This document shows positions 1 through 4,774 of a DNA stretch of 5,848 nt, piece by piece. The notes under the pieces were generated by a model. That model was not told the origin of the DNA. It saw only the letters and a program-made list of their open reading frames with translations, and did no database searches. Origin of the DNA: Minisyncoccota bacterium (lineage in GTDB: Bacteria; Patescibacteriota; Minisyncoccia; Minisyncoccales; Minisyncoccaceae). Numbering within the stretch: position 1 is the first letter of the stretch; each line of letters opens with the position of its first letter. Both the position numbers and the translations under genes were made by a program. The stretch covers positions 1 to 5,848 of the forward strand of contig JAQTRG010000028.1 of NCBI GenBank assembly GCA_028711945.1, read 5' to 3'.

Positions 1-421
1 TAAGCAATGCATTGGCAGCATTTTTTGATAATTGATGAGCCACATCAAGAATTAAGACTTTGTATTTTAAAAATGATGGAGCAAATCTAATTCCTTCCCT
101 TATGCTTCTTATCTCATCAATTCCCCTATTCGAAGCAGCATCAATTTCAATTAAATCTACTGCTCTTCCGCTATTTATTTCTAAACACGAAGGACATTTA
201 TTACATGGCTCAGCTCCTTTTCTGTTCTGGCAATTGATTGCTTTAGCAAATAATCTAGCAAGAGTAGTTTTCCCTGTTCCCCTGTGTCCAGAAAATAAAT
301 ATGCATGAGATATCATGTCAGAAGAAATTTCATTCATTATTGTCTTAACTACATGTTCTTGACCAAAAAAGTCTTTAAACGTTTGAGGTCTGTATTTTCT
401 GTATAAAACGAGGTTTGCCAT
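1..421 (-). CDS. dnaX: DNA polymerase III gamma/tau subunit, N-terminal part (truncated by window edge)
   Basis: This is the ATPase subunit of the bacterial clamp loader, which opens the beta sliding clamp and loads it on primed DNA. The visible 140 residues start MANLVLYRKYRPQTF, the typical DnaX opening, and hold the first part of the AAA+ domain. The Walker A loop GHRGTGKTT is at residues 45-53. The zinc-binding cysteines are C64, C73, C76 and C79, followed by the DnaX signature DAASNRGIDEIR (94-105). The Walker B region at 121-131 reads KVLILDVAHQL: the acidic residue expected after D126 (DEVH or DEAH in the family) is valine, reached by one base change (GAG to GTG). SKNAANALL follows, then the window ends, so the rest of the ATPase and any tau extension are unseen. 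I chose the ATG at 421 because its A lies 8 bases after a -10 hexamer; an in-frame ATG at 427 is the alternative. There is no Shine-Dalgarno. The family assignment is secure. Confidence 0.95.
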   Translation of the reverse strand, partial: MANLVLYRKYRPQTFKDFFGQEHVVKTIMNEISSDMISHAYLFSGHRGTGKTTLARLFAKAINCQNRKGAEPCNKCPSCLEINSGRAVDLIEIDAASNRGIDEIRSIREGIRFAPSFLKYKVLILDVAHQLSKNAANALL

Positions 422-428
422 ATACATA

Positions 429-457
429 ATTGTAGTATTTTTTAAAACAAAAAGCAA
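429..457 (-). promoter_or_regulatory. Predicted dnaX promoter for a leaderless mRNA
   Basis: On the minus strand TTGCTT (457-452) and TACAAT (434-429) are separated by exactly 17 bases. The -10 is a 5/6 match to consensus and the -35 only 3/6. The predicted start, 8 bases past the -10, is the A of the dnaX ATG at 421, so the transcript would have no 5' untranslated region. This matches the absence of a ribosome binding site. Confidence 0.6.
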
Positions 458-460
458 TAT

Positions 461-485
461 AAAACAAAAAAAGCCTTTTAAGCTT
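461..485 (-). terminator. Intrinsic terminator at the 3' end of the minus-strand RNA
   Basis: On the minus strand AAGCTT (485-480) and AGGCTT (476-471) form a 6-bp stem, including one G-U pair, with an AAA loop. T5-G-T4 follows at 470-461. It lies directly upstream of the dnaX promoter, so it would separate the upstream RNA from dnaX. The stem is short and AT-rich but typical for such a genome. Confidence 0.55.
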
Positions 486-718
486 AGTAAAGTTTAGAAG
501 CAGCAGGAATGGACTGGAGGATTGTCGCATAAACTCTCTAGAGTTCCTACTGCTTCATCGATCAGGTTTCTGAGGGCCTTCAGGGTAAGAAGGATCCTCA
601 AGGTAGTGAACTGGCTCACCAACAACCAAATGGTCAATCGGCATCACTTTGGGTCATCCCAGCTCAATTTTTGGACTTCTATACCCCTAACAACCTTCTC
701 TCCTCAAGGTGCTAAGGT
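466..718 (-). ncRNA. Candidate structured non-coding RNA of unknown class upstream of dnaX
   Basis: This stretch has about 47% GC (501-720) against roughly one third around it, and no convincing coding frame. Read on the minus strand it has a consensus-like promoter just before it, an intrinsic terminator at its end, and stable hairpins between. Hairpin 1 (717-685) begins at the RNA's second base: 12 bp with one bulged U and the loop GAGGAGAG. A smaller hairpin at 621-604 has 6 bp and a 6-nt loop. Hairpin 3 (601-570) has 6 bp, a small internal loop, 5 bp and a UUACCCU loop. Hairpin 4 pairs 556-544 with 509-497 over 13 bp with one G-U, enclosing 34 nt. Its place before dnaX recalls the SRP RNA gene of Bacillus, but I do not find the GGAA tetraloop and AGCAG core of SRP domain IV. 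Hallmarks of tmRNA, RNase P RNA and 6S RNA are also not seen. A decayed mobile element is a less likely alternative. Confidence 0.6.
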
Positions 719-722
719 AATT

Positions 723-753
723 ATTATATATACCTGTTATTTAAATATGTCAA
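723..753 (-). promoter_or_regulatory. Predicted promoter of the minus-strand structured RNA
   Basis: On the minus strand a perfect TTGACA (753-748) is followed by TATATA (730-725, 17-base spacer) overlapping a perfect TATAAT (728-723, 19-base spacer). The predicted start is about 718-716, exactly where the first hairpin of the RNA begins. Its -35 lies 12 bases from the -35 of the divergent cysteine-operon promoter. Confidence 0.65.
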
Positions 754-765
754 CATAAAAAATCC

Positions 766-793
766 TTGACAATGAACTATCTTTTGCTAGAAT
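766..793 (+). promoter_or_regulatory. Predicted promoter of the cysteine leader peptide and cysM-cysS operon
   Basis: TTGACA (766-771) matches the -35 consensus perfectly. After a 16-base spacer comes TAGAAT (788-793), a 5/6 match to -10. The predicted transcription start falls at 800-802, at or within two bases of the leader-peptide ATG (802), so the leader mRNA would be leaderless or nearly so. No other strong plus-strand promoter precedes cysM; AATAAT at 921-926 has a -10-like shape but no -35 at the right distance. Confidence 0.72.
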
Positions 794-801
794 TAAAACA
801 T

Positions 802-852
802 ATGAATAAAGCTAATCTAAACATTTGTTGTTGCTGTCCAGTTTTAGACTAA
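802..852 (+). CDS. Cysteine-rich attenuator leader peptide (MNKANLNICCCCPVLD)
   Basis: This is a 16-codon open frame, ATG at 802 to TAA at 850-852, with four consecutive cysteine codons (TGT TGT TGC TGT, 826-837). Cysteine is normally rare, so a run of four just upstream of a cysteine synthase gene is the signature of a leader peptide whose translation senses charged Cys-tRNA, as trpL does with Trp codons and hisL with His codons. Length and stop position also fit: trpL of E. coli has 14 codons. The ATG sits at the predicted transcription start and there is no Shine-Dalgarno, so initiation is probably leaderless. RNA segment 1 lies inside codons 3-6, and the stop codon touches segment 2. The peptide itself is probably not functional after release. 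Function is inferred from sequence and position; no protein evidence was available. Confidence 0.82.
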   Translation: MNKANLNICCCCPVLD

Positions 853-916
853 AGAGATTAGTTTTGTTTTAATTAATATAAGCGAATATAACTAATCTCT
901 TTTGAAGAGATTTTTT
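808..916 (+). promoter_or_regulatory. Ribosome-mediated transcription attenuator sensing cysteine
   Basis: Four segments can pair in mutually exclusive ways. Segment 1 (808-818, inside the leader peptide) pairs with segment 2 (855-865) over 11 bp with one G-U. Segment 2 (851-863) pairs perfectly over 13 bp with segment 3 (890-902), leaving a 26-nt loop: the antiterminator. Segment 3 (894-901) pairs with segment 4 (905-912) over 8 bp, followed by a U-run: the terminator. Segments 1 and 3 share CTAATCT and segments 2 and 4 share AGAGATT, which is why they compete. A ribosome stalled on the Cys codons (826-837) covers segment 1 but leaves segment 2, which starts at 851, free for 2:3. A ribosome at the stop codon (850-852) covers segment 2, so 3:4 forms. 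This is the E. coli trp attenuator geometry. The pairing is seen directly; the regulatory behaviour is inferred. Confidence 0.78.
894..916 (+). terminator. Conditional intrinsic terminator (3:4 hairpin) of the cysteine attenuator
   Basis: AATCTCTT (894-901) and AAGAGATT (905-912) form an 8-bp stem with a TTG loop. The T-run 911-916 follows, its last four bases unpaired, then GTT. Only two pairs are G-C, so it is a weak terminator, which suits a conditional element in an AT-rich genome but is also the main uncertainty. It ends 17 bases before the cysM ATG. Confidence 0.62.
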
Positions 917-933
917 GTTAAATAATATAAATC

Positions 934-1791
934 ATGAAAACACTTTTAGACCAAATTGGAAACACTCCATTAATTAAAGTTGAAGAAAATAATGGTTCAA
1001 ACATCTTTGCTAAAATGGAAGGATTTAATCCTGGAGGATCAATCAAAGATAGGATTGCTTTAAATATGATTAACAATGCAGAGAGATTGGGAATCATAAA
1101 AAAAGGAGATACTTTAATTGAACCAACTTCAGGAAATACAGGAGTTGGCTTAGCCATGGTCGGAGCAATGAAAGGATATAAAGTTAAAGTGATTATGCCC
1201 GACACTACAAGTCCAGAAAAGATAAAGATGATTAAAGCATATGGAGGAGAAACTATTTTGGTTGAAAGTTTGAGATACAGGAAATTTGTAATAGACGATG
1301 TGAGAAATATGGTTAGAAAAGAAGGTAATCTTGTTTTTTTAAATCAGTATGAAAATGCTTTTAATCCCCTAGCCCACTTTGAAGGAACAGCTGAAGAGAT
1401 AATAAAACAAATGAAAGGGGAAAAGATTGATTATTTTGTTGCTGGAATGGGAACAGGAGGAACAATTACTGGAGTTGGAAGAAGATTAAGACAAAAGTTT
1501 CCTAAAATGAAGATAATTGCAGTTCAGCCAATTCAAGGACAATCAATCGAGGGATTAAGATCTTTAAAGGATGGATTTGTCCCACCAATTATTGATTTTG
1601 AAATAATTGATGAGATATATGATTTGGAAGCAGAAAAAGCATTTCAAACAAGAGAAGAGATTGCTAGAAAAGGAATTCTAGTTGGACCAAGTTCTGGTGC
1701 AGCGATGTATGTTTCACGAGAGATAAGCAAGGAAAATCCAGGAGTAAATATAGTAACCGTGTTCCCTGACAGAGGAGAAAGATACCTTTAA
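934..1791 (+). CDS. cysM: Cysteine synthase, CysM type (PLP-dependent)
   Basis: This cytoplasmic pyridoxal-phosphate enzyme makes L-cysteine by replacing the activated hydroxyl of a serine derivative with a sulfur donor. The 285-residue protein is slightly short for the family (about 300). PLP forms a Schiff base with K38 in NPGGSIKDR. The substrate loop is TSGNTG (65-70), the phosphate-binding loop is GMGTGGT (171-177), and S253 in GPSSGAA is placed to contact the pyridine nitrogen. The ending FPDRGERYL resembles CysM rather than CysK. The segment LRSLKDGFVP (208-217) matches the part of mycobacterial CysM around R220, which recognises O-phosphoserine, so R209 may give the same substrate preference; O-acetylserine remains possible. 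No serine acetyltransferase gene is in view. It is the first gene after the attenuator and lies 31 bases before cysS. The ATG at 934 has no Shine-Dalgarno. Confidence 0.92.
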   Translation: MKTLLDQIGNTPLIKVEENNGSNIFAKMEGFNPGGSIKDRIALNMINNAERLGIIKKGDTLIEPTSGNTGVGLAMVGAMKGYKVKVIMPDTTSPEKIKMIKAYGGETILVESLRYRKFVIDDVRNMVRKEGNLVFLNQYENAFNPLAHFEGTAEEIIKQMKGEKIDYFVAGMGTGGTITGVGRRLRQKFPKMKIIAVQPIQGQSIEGLRSLKDGFVPPIIDFEIIDEIYDLEAEKAFQTREEIARKGILVGPSSGAAMYVSREISKENPGVNIVTVFPDRGERYL

Positions 1792-1815
1792 CAATAAAAA
1801 GAATTAGGATATAAT
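1788..1815 (+). promoter_or_regulatory. Predicted internal promoter giving leaderless cysS mRNA
   Basis: TTAACA (1788-1793, 5/6 match, overlapping the cysM stop codon) and a perfect TATAAT (1810-1815) are separated by 16 bases. The A of the cysS ATG (1823) is the eighth base after the -10, the same spacing as at dnaX and dnaB. It would supply the essential synthetase independently of the upstream attenuator. AGGA at 1807-1810 is too far from the ATG to be a good ribosome binding site. Confidence 0.6.
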
Positions 1816-1822
1816 CAAAACA

Positions 1823-3280
1823 ATGAAAATATATAATACCCTAACAAGGAAAAAAGAAGAATTTAAATCCATCAAAGACAAAGAAGTAGGAATGTATACT
1901 TGTGGTCCTACTGTTTATTGGTTTGCACACATTGGTAACATGAGAACATATATCTTTGAAGATATTTTAAAAAGAGTTTTAAAATATGGTGGGTATAAGG
2001 TAAAGCATGTCATGAATATTACTGATGTTGGGCATCTTACCTCTGACTCAGATGCTGGAGAAGACAAGTTGGAAAAAGGAGCTAAGAAAGAAAGGAAAAC
2101 AGTTTGGGAGATAGCTGAATTCTATGCAGACTTTTTCAAGAAAGATATTAAGTCTTTGCATATTCTTGAGCCGAATGTTTGGGTTAAAGCAACTGACACT
2201 ATTAAAGAACAAATAGAACTAATTAAAGAATTAGAAAAAAAAGGATTCACATATGTCATTAAGGATGGAGTGTATTTTAATACTTCTAAGCTTGAAAAGT
2301 ATGGAAGACTTTGGGGAGAAAGCGAGAGAAAGGAATCAAAAGCAAGAATTGAAGAAGTAAAAGGAAAAAAGAGTAAGACAGATTTTGCTTTGTGGAAGTT
2401 TAGTCCTAAAAATGAAAAAAGACAAATGGAATGGGATTCTCCTTGGGGAGTTGGATTTCCTGGCTGGCACACTGAATGTGTGGCTATCGGTGTTAAAAAT
2501 TTAGGAATTCCTTTTGATATTCATTGTGGAGGAATTGATCACGTCTTTATACATCATACTAATGAGATTGCTCAAGCTGAAGCAGTATATGACAAGCCAT
2601 TAGCTAATTATTGGATGCACGGAGAATTTCTTAATTTAAAAGAAGGAAAGATGAGCAAGTCTTTAGGTAATATTGTCACTCTCCAGACATTAAATGAAAA
2701 AGGAATTAGCCCTCTGGCATATCGCTATCTTTGTTTTGGAACTCATTATCGTTCAAAACTTTTCTTTAGCGATGAGAGCATAGACTTTGCTCAAAATACT
2801 TTAAATAGGCTATATGAGAAAGTAGTTGAGCTTTCAAACAGTGAGAAGAAATCACATTCGAGTAAATTTAATGAATATCAAGAAAAATTTATAGGATATA
2901 TTAATGATGATTTAAATATGCCTTCTGTTTTAGCAATGATTTGGGATATGATGAAAGAAAAGAATCTTTCTGATTCAGAAAAATATGACTTGTTGATTGA
3001 TTTTGACAAAGTATTAGGATTAGGTCTTTTAGAGATAAAGATTGATAAGAAAGATAAAGATTCTAAATACATTGTTAAAACAACTAAAGATGGAATTCCA
3101 GTTTGGACAAGTGACATCAGTATAGTTCCAAAGGAAGTTATGGTTCTTGTAAAACAAAGAGAAGATTCTAGAAAGGGCAAAGAATGGGACAAGGCTGATG
3201 AGGCAAGGAAAGGAATAGAAAAGATGGGGTGGCAAATAGAAGACTCAGGAGAAAAAACGATAATAAAAAACAACCCTTAG
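1823..3280 (+). CDS. cysS: Cysteinyl-tRNA synthetase
   Basis: This essential class I synthetase activates cysteine with ATP and attaches it to tRNA-Cys in the cytoplasm. It has 485 residues, a normal length. The HIGH motif is HIGN (36-39, within [10 protein letters not shown]) and the KMSKS motif is at 276-280 (GKMSKSLGN). The four zinc ligands of the family are present: C27 in TCGPTVY, C219 in GWHTEC, and H244 and E248 in HHTNE. The C-terminal helical and anticodon-binding region is recognisable from [20 protein letters not shown] to the end. It follows cysM in the same direction by 31 bases, so read-through from the attenuated promoter couples cysteine supply to cysteine charging; an internal promoter probably adds basal expression. 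The enzyme also sets the Cys-tRNA level that the attenuator would read. Its TAG stop shares two bases with the stop of the convergent small gene. Confidence 0.97.
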   Translation: MKIYNTLTRKKEEFKSIKDKEVGMYTCGPTVYWFAHIGNMRTYIFEDILKRVLKYGGYKVKHVMNITDVGHLTSDSDAGEDKLEKGAKKERKTVWEIAEFYADFFKKDIKSLHILEPNVWVKATDTIKEQIELIKELEKKGFTYVIKDGVYFNTSKLEKYGRLWGESERKESKARIEEVKGKKSKTDFALWKFSPKNEKRQMEWDSPWGVGFPGWHTECVAIGVKNLGIPFDIHCGGIDHVFIHHTNEIAQAEAVYDKPLANYWMHGEFLNLKEGKMSKSLGNIVTLQTLNEKGISPLAYRYLCFGTHYRSKLFFSDESIDFAQNTLNRLYEKVVELSNSEKKSHSSKFNEYQEKFIGYINDDLNMPSVLAMIWDMMKEKNLSDSEKYDLLIDFDKVLGLGLLEIKIDKKDKDSKYIVKTTKDGIPVWTSDISIVPKEVMVLVKQREDSRKGKEWDKADEARKGIEKMGWQIEDSGEKTIIKNNP

Positions 3281-3286
3281 GGGGTT
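3265..3286 (-). terminator. Intrinsic terminator of the minus-strand glycosyltransferase operon
   Basis: Read on the minus strand, AACCC (3286-3282) and GGGTT (3276-3272) form a 5-bp stem with a 5-nt loop, then G and six T (3270-3265). The hairpin spans the overlapping stop codons of both convergent genes. On the plus strand the same stem has no T-run after it, so it should stop only the minus-strand transcript. Confidence 0.68.
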
Positions 3287-3531
3287 ATATAAACTATTAC
3301 TGTACATTTTTTGGATATTCCGAAATAATTAATAACTTCGGAGAATATAAAATGTTTACATTCAGTATCTACATTAATCTCTGAATTAGGAGCTAAAATT
3401 GTAATAGACGATATTTTTTTGGAGTCGTATCCCCTATTTCTTGCTTCCATTTCCGCAACAGAGAATATTATATTTCTATTTTTTGTTATAAATTTTTGCA
3501 GGTCATCTTCTGCCTTTTTTTCATCATCCAT
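3277..3531 (-). CDS. Small hypothetical protein downstream of the glycosyltransferase
   Basis: This 84-residue frame ends at a TAA inside an intrinsic terminator. It lies 45 bases after the glycosyltransferase on the same strand, so it is probably the last gene of that operon. I do not recognise the family. There is a charged amphipathic N-terminal half ([15 protein letters not shown]) and two likely beta segments, SSITILAP and the end CTVIVYITP; there is no signal peptide or clear membrane helix. The start is uncertain: the frame stays open upstream to the glycosyltransferase stop, and those codons read IIIIVCEGGAE, a plausible buried first beta strand. No ATG, GTG or TTG lies there in frame; ATT at 3564 or 3561 would be a rare start. 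Having a terminator and operon position supports a real gene, but a chance frame cannot be excluded. Confidence 0.55.
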   Translation of the reverse strand: MDDEKKAEDDLQKFITKNRNIIFSVAEMEARNRGYDSKKISSITILAPNSEINVDTECKHFIFSEVINYFGISKKCTVIVYITP

Positions 3532-3576
3532 CTCAGCACCACCCTCACAAACTATTATAATAATGGTTCTTTTGTT

Positions 3577-4707
3577 TTATTTTGTCAAACCTTTACATCT
3601 AGAATAAAACTCTAGCACTTGATCAGCTACTTTTTCCCATGAATACTTTTTAGATTCTTCAATTCCCCATTCTCCAATCTCTTTTCTTAAATTTTCGTCT
3701 TTAACTAATTTTTCTAATTTTGAAGCTAGTTCTTCAACGTTTTTTGGTTCAGCTAAGAATTCTTCTCCCTTAGTTCCTTTTAATAATTCTTTATACCCTT
3801 GGTTGGCATATCCAACTATGGGTTTGCCACAAGCCATAGCTTCTAACAAGACAATGCCAAAGCTTTCTCCGAAAATAGCAGGGCTGCAATAGATATCACA
3901 ACTAGCATAATAATGAGAAACAATTGGTCCAGCCTGTGTACCTTCCCAACAGACATTTTTTAATCCATTGTCAGTAGCATATTTTTCACACTCTTCTTTT
4001 AGAGGTCCATCTCCTACAATAATCAATCTTAGATTGTCATATTTTTCTTGGAGTATTTTATAGGCTTCAAGAAGATAAATTAATCCTTTTCTTTCTTCTA
4101 TTCTTCCCACAAACAATATATTAATTAGTTTTTTGCCAAAGACATCTCCCTGCTCGAATCTATCTATTTTCATTACTTGTGGATTGAACTCATTAATGTC
4201 TATACCGTTAGGAATAACCTTTTTTAATCCGTTGAATTTTTTAAAAGAATCTAAATTAAAAGAAGCTACTCCAATTATTCCATCCATCTTTCTATTCAAC
4301 ATTCCCATAGATGCTTTGTTTATCATTTTTATAATAGGAAGAGATTCAGTGTTAGCATGAAAAGTTAAAACATTAGTACTGTTTGAGGCTTCTAGGATTT
4401 GCAAAGCAGAGGGAATGATAAAGTTGTGAAAGTGCAGAACATCAAATTTCTCCTTTTTTAAAACTTTGATAATAGATAAGGGGTTAAAGTTAATACACAA
4501 ATCACCTTGGGTCCCGCCCATATTCAAGGGAATGGAAGTTCCTAAAAGGATTACTCTGTTCCCATAGTTTTCTTTTCTACTTCTCCTTGGTACTATTATT
4601 TTTGTTTCTATTCCCCTATTTTCAAATTCTCTGCTTAGTCCTAAAATATGGTTTTTAACTCCACCTGGATTAGCAAATGAATGGAAGGAAATGAATCCAA
4701 TTTTCAT
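3577..4707 (-). CDS. GT4-family glycosyltransferase, PimA-like
   Basis: This 376-residue protein is a retaining GT-B fold glycosyltransferase that probably moves a sugar from a nucleotide-sugar donor to a lipid or glycan at the inner face of the membrane. The N-terminal Rossmann domain starts MKIGFISFHSFANPGGVKNH, with the acceptor-side glycine loop GGV (15-17), and contains DVLHFHNF and LTFHANTE. The donor domain has VIPNGID, then FVGRIEERKG with R202 and K207 placed to bind the donor phosphates. The GT4 EX7E motif is E281 to E289 in GESFGIVLLE. The layout resembles the mannosyltransferase PimA, but the motifs do not fix donor or acceptor, so I give no gene symbol. There is no transmembrane helix; membrane contact would be peripheral. 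It is divergent from dnaB, shares the promoter region with it, and is followed by a small unknown gene. Confidence 0.9.
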   Translation of the reverse strand: MKIGFISFHSFANPGGVKNHILGLSREFENRGIETKIIVPRRSRKENYGNRVILLGTSIPLNMGGTQGDLCINFNPLSIIKVLKKEKFDVLHFHNFIIPSALQILEASNSTNVLTFHANTESLPIIKMINKASMGMLNRKMDGIIGVASFNLDSFKKFNGLKKVIPNGIDINEFNPQVMKIDRFEQGDVFGKKLINILFVGRIEERKGLIYLLEAYKILQEKYDNLRLIIVGDGPLKEECEKYATDNGLKNVCWEGTQAGPIVSHYYASCDIYCSPAIFGESFGIVLLEAMACGKPIVGYANQGYKELLKGTKGEEFLAEPKNVEELASKLEKLVKDENLRKEIGEWGIEESKKYSWEKVADQVLEFYSRCKGLTK

Positions 4708-4719
4708 ATATTATTTTAA

Positions 4720-4748
4720 TTGACGATTATTTCTTTGTTTGCTACATT
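4720..4748 (+). promoter_or_regulatory. Predicted dnaB promoter for a leaderless mRNA
   Basis: TTGACG (4720-4725, 5/6) and TACATT (4743-4748, 4/6) are separated by exactly 17 bases. The A of the dnaB ATG (4756) is the eighth base after the -10, so the transcript would begin at the start codon. There is no Shine-Dalgarno. It overlaps the divergent glycosyltransferase promoter. Confidence 0.58.
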
Positions 4749-4774
4749 ATACTTAATGAAAGCAGAATTTTCAA
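4746..4774 (-). promoter_or_regulatory. Predicted promoter of the glycosyltransferase operon
   Basis: On the minus strand TTGAAA (4774-4769) and a perfect TATAAT (4751-4746) are separated by 17 bases. The predicted start is near 4739, giving a 5' leader of about 32 bases, unlike the leaderless genes nearby. The -35 lies inside the first codons of dnaB, and the -10 shares three base pairs with the dnaB -10. Confidence 0.6.

Noticed and set aside
60..308. Plus-strand frame at the left end
   Set aside because: It lies opposite the Walker A and zinc-binding part of dnaX, which is unmistakable on the minus strand.
466..718. SRP RNA, tmRNA, RNase P RNA, 6S RNA, or an IS200/IS605 (TnpB) end as identity of the structured RNA
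   Set aside because: SRP was attractive from the dnaX context, but the GGAA tetraloop/AGCAG core is missing. tmRNA and RNase P conserved blocks were not found, and the 5' and 3' ends do not pair as in 6S RNA. A weak resemblance of the 3' part to IS605-type ends is not enough, since no transposase frame survives.
522..758. 78-residue plus-strand frame across the GC-rich island
   Set aside because: Its composition (many R, N, S, W, no recognisable domain) and its position over stable hairpins, the minus-strand RNA promoter and the spacer fit a chance frame antisense to a structured RNA.
921..926. AATAAT as a dedicated cysM promoter
   Set aside because: It has the right distance to the cysM ATG, but the position where a -35 should be reads TCTTTT. 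At most it gives weak attenuator-independent transcription.
800..933. T-box riboswitch controlling the cysteine genes
   Set aside because: The conserved T-box bulge (AGGGTGGNACCGCG-like) is absent and the leader is too short. The translated Cys run plus alternative hairpins explains the region better.
918..1205. Minus-strand frame opposite cysM
   Set aside because: It is an antisense shadow of a well-conserved enzyme gene with no promoter or domain of its own.
2122..2472. Minus-strand frames opposite cysS (also 2878-3273 and 3029-3235)
   Set aside because: They mirror the codon structure of cysS, are rich in S, F and L as antisense frames of Lys/Glu-rich genes are, and have no recognisable features.
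4133..4360. Plus-strand frames opposite the glycosyltransferase and small gene (also 3419-3607)
   Set aside because: They are antisense shadows of confident or likely minus-strand genes.
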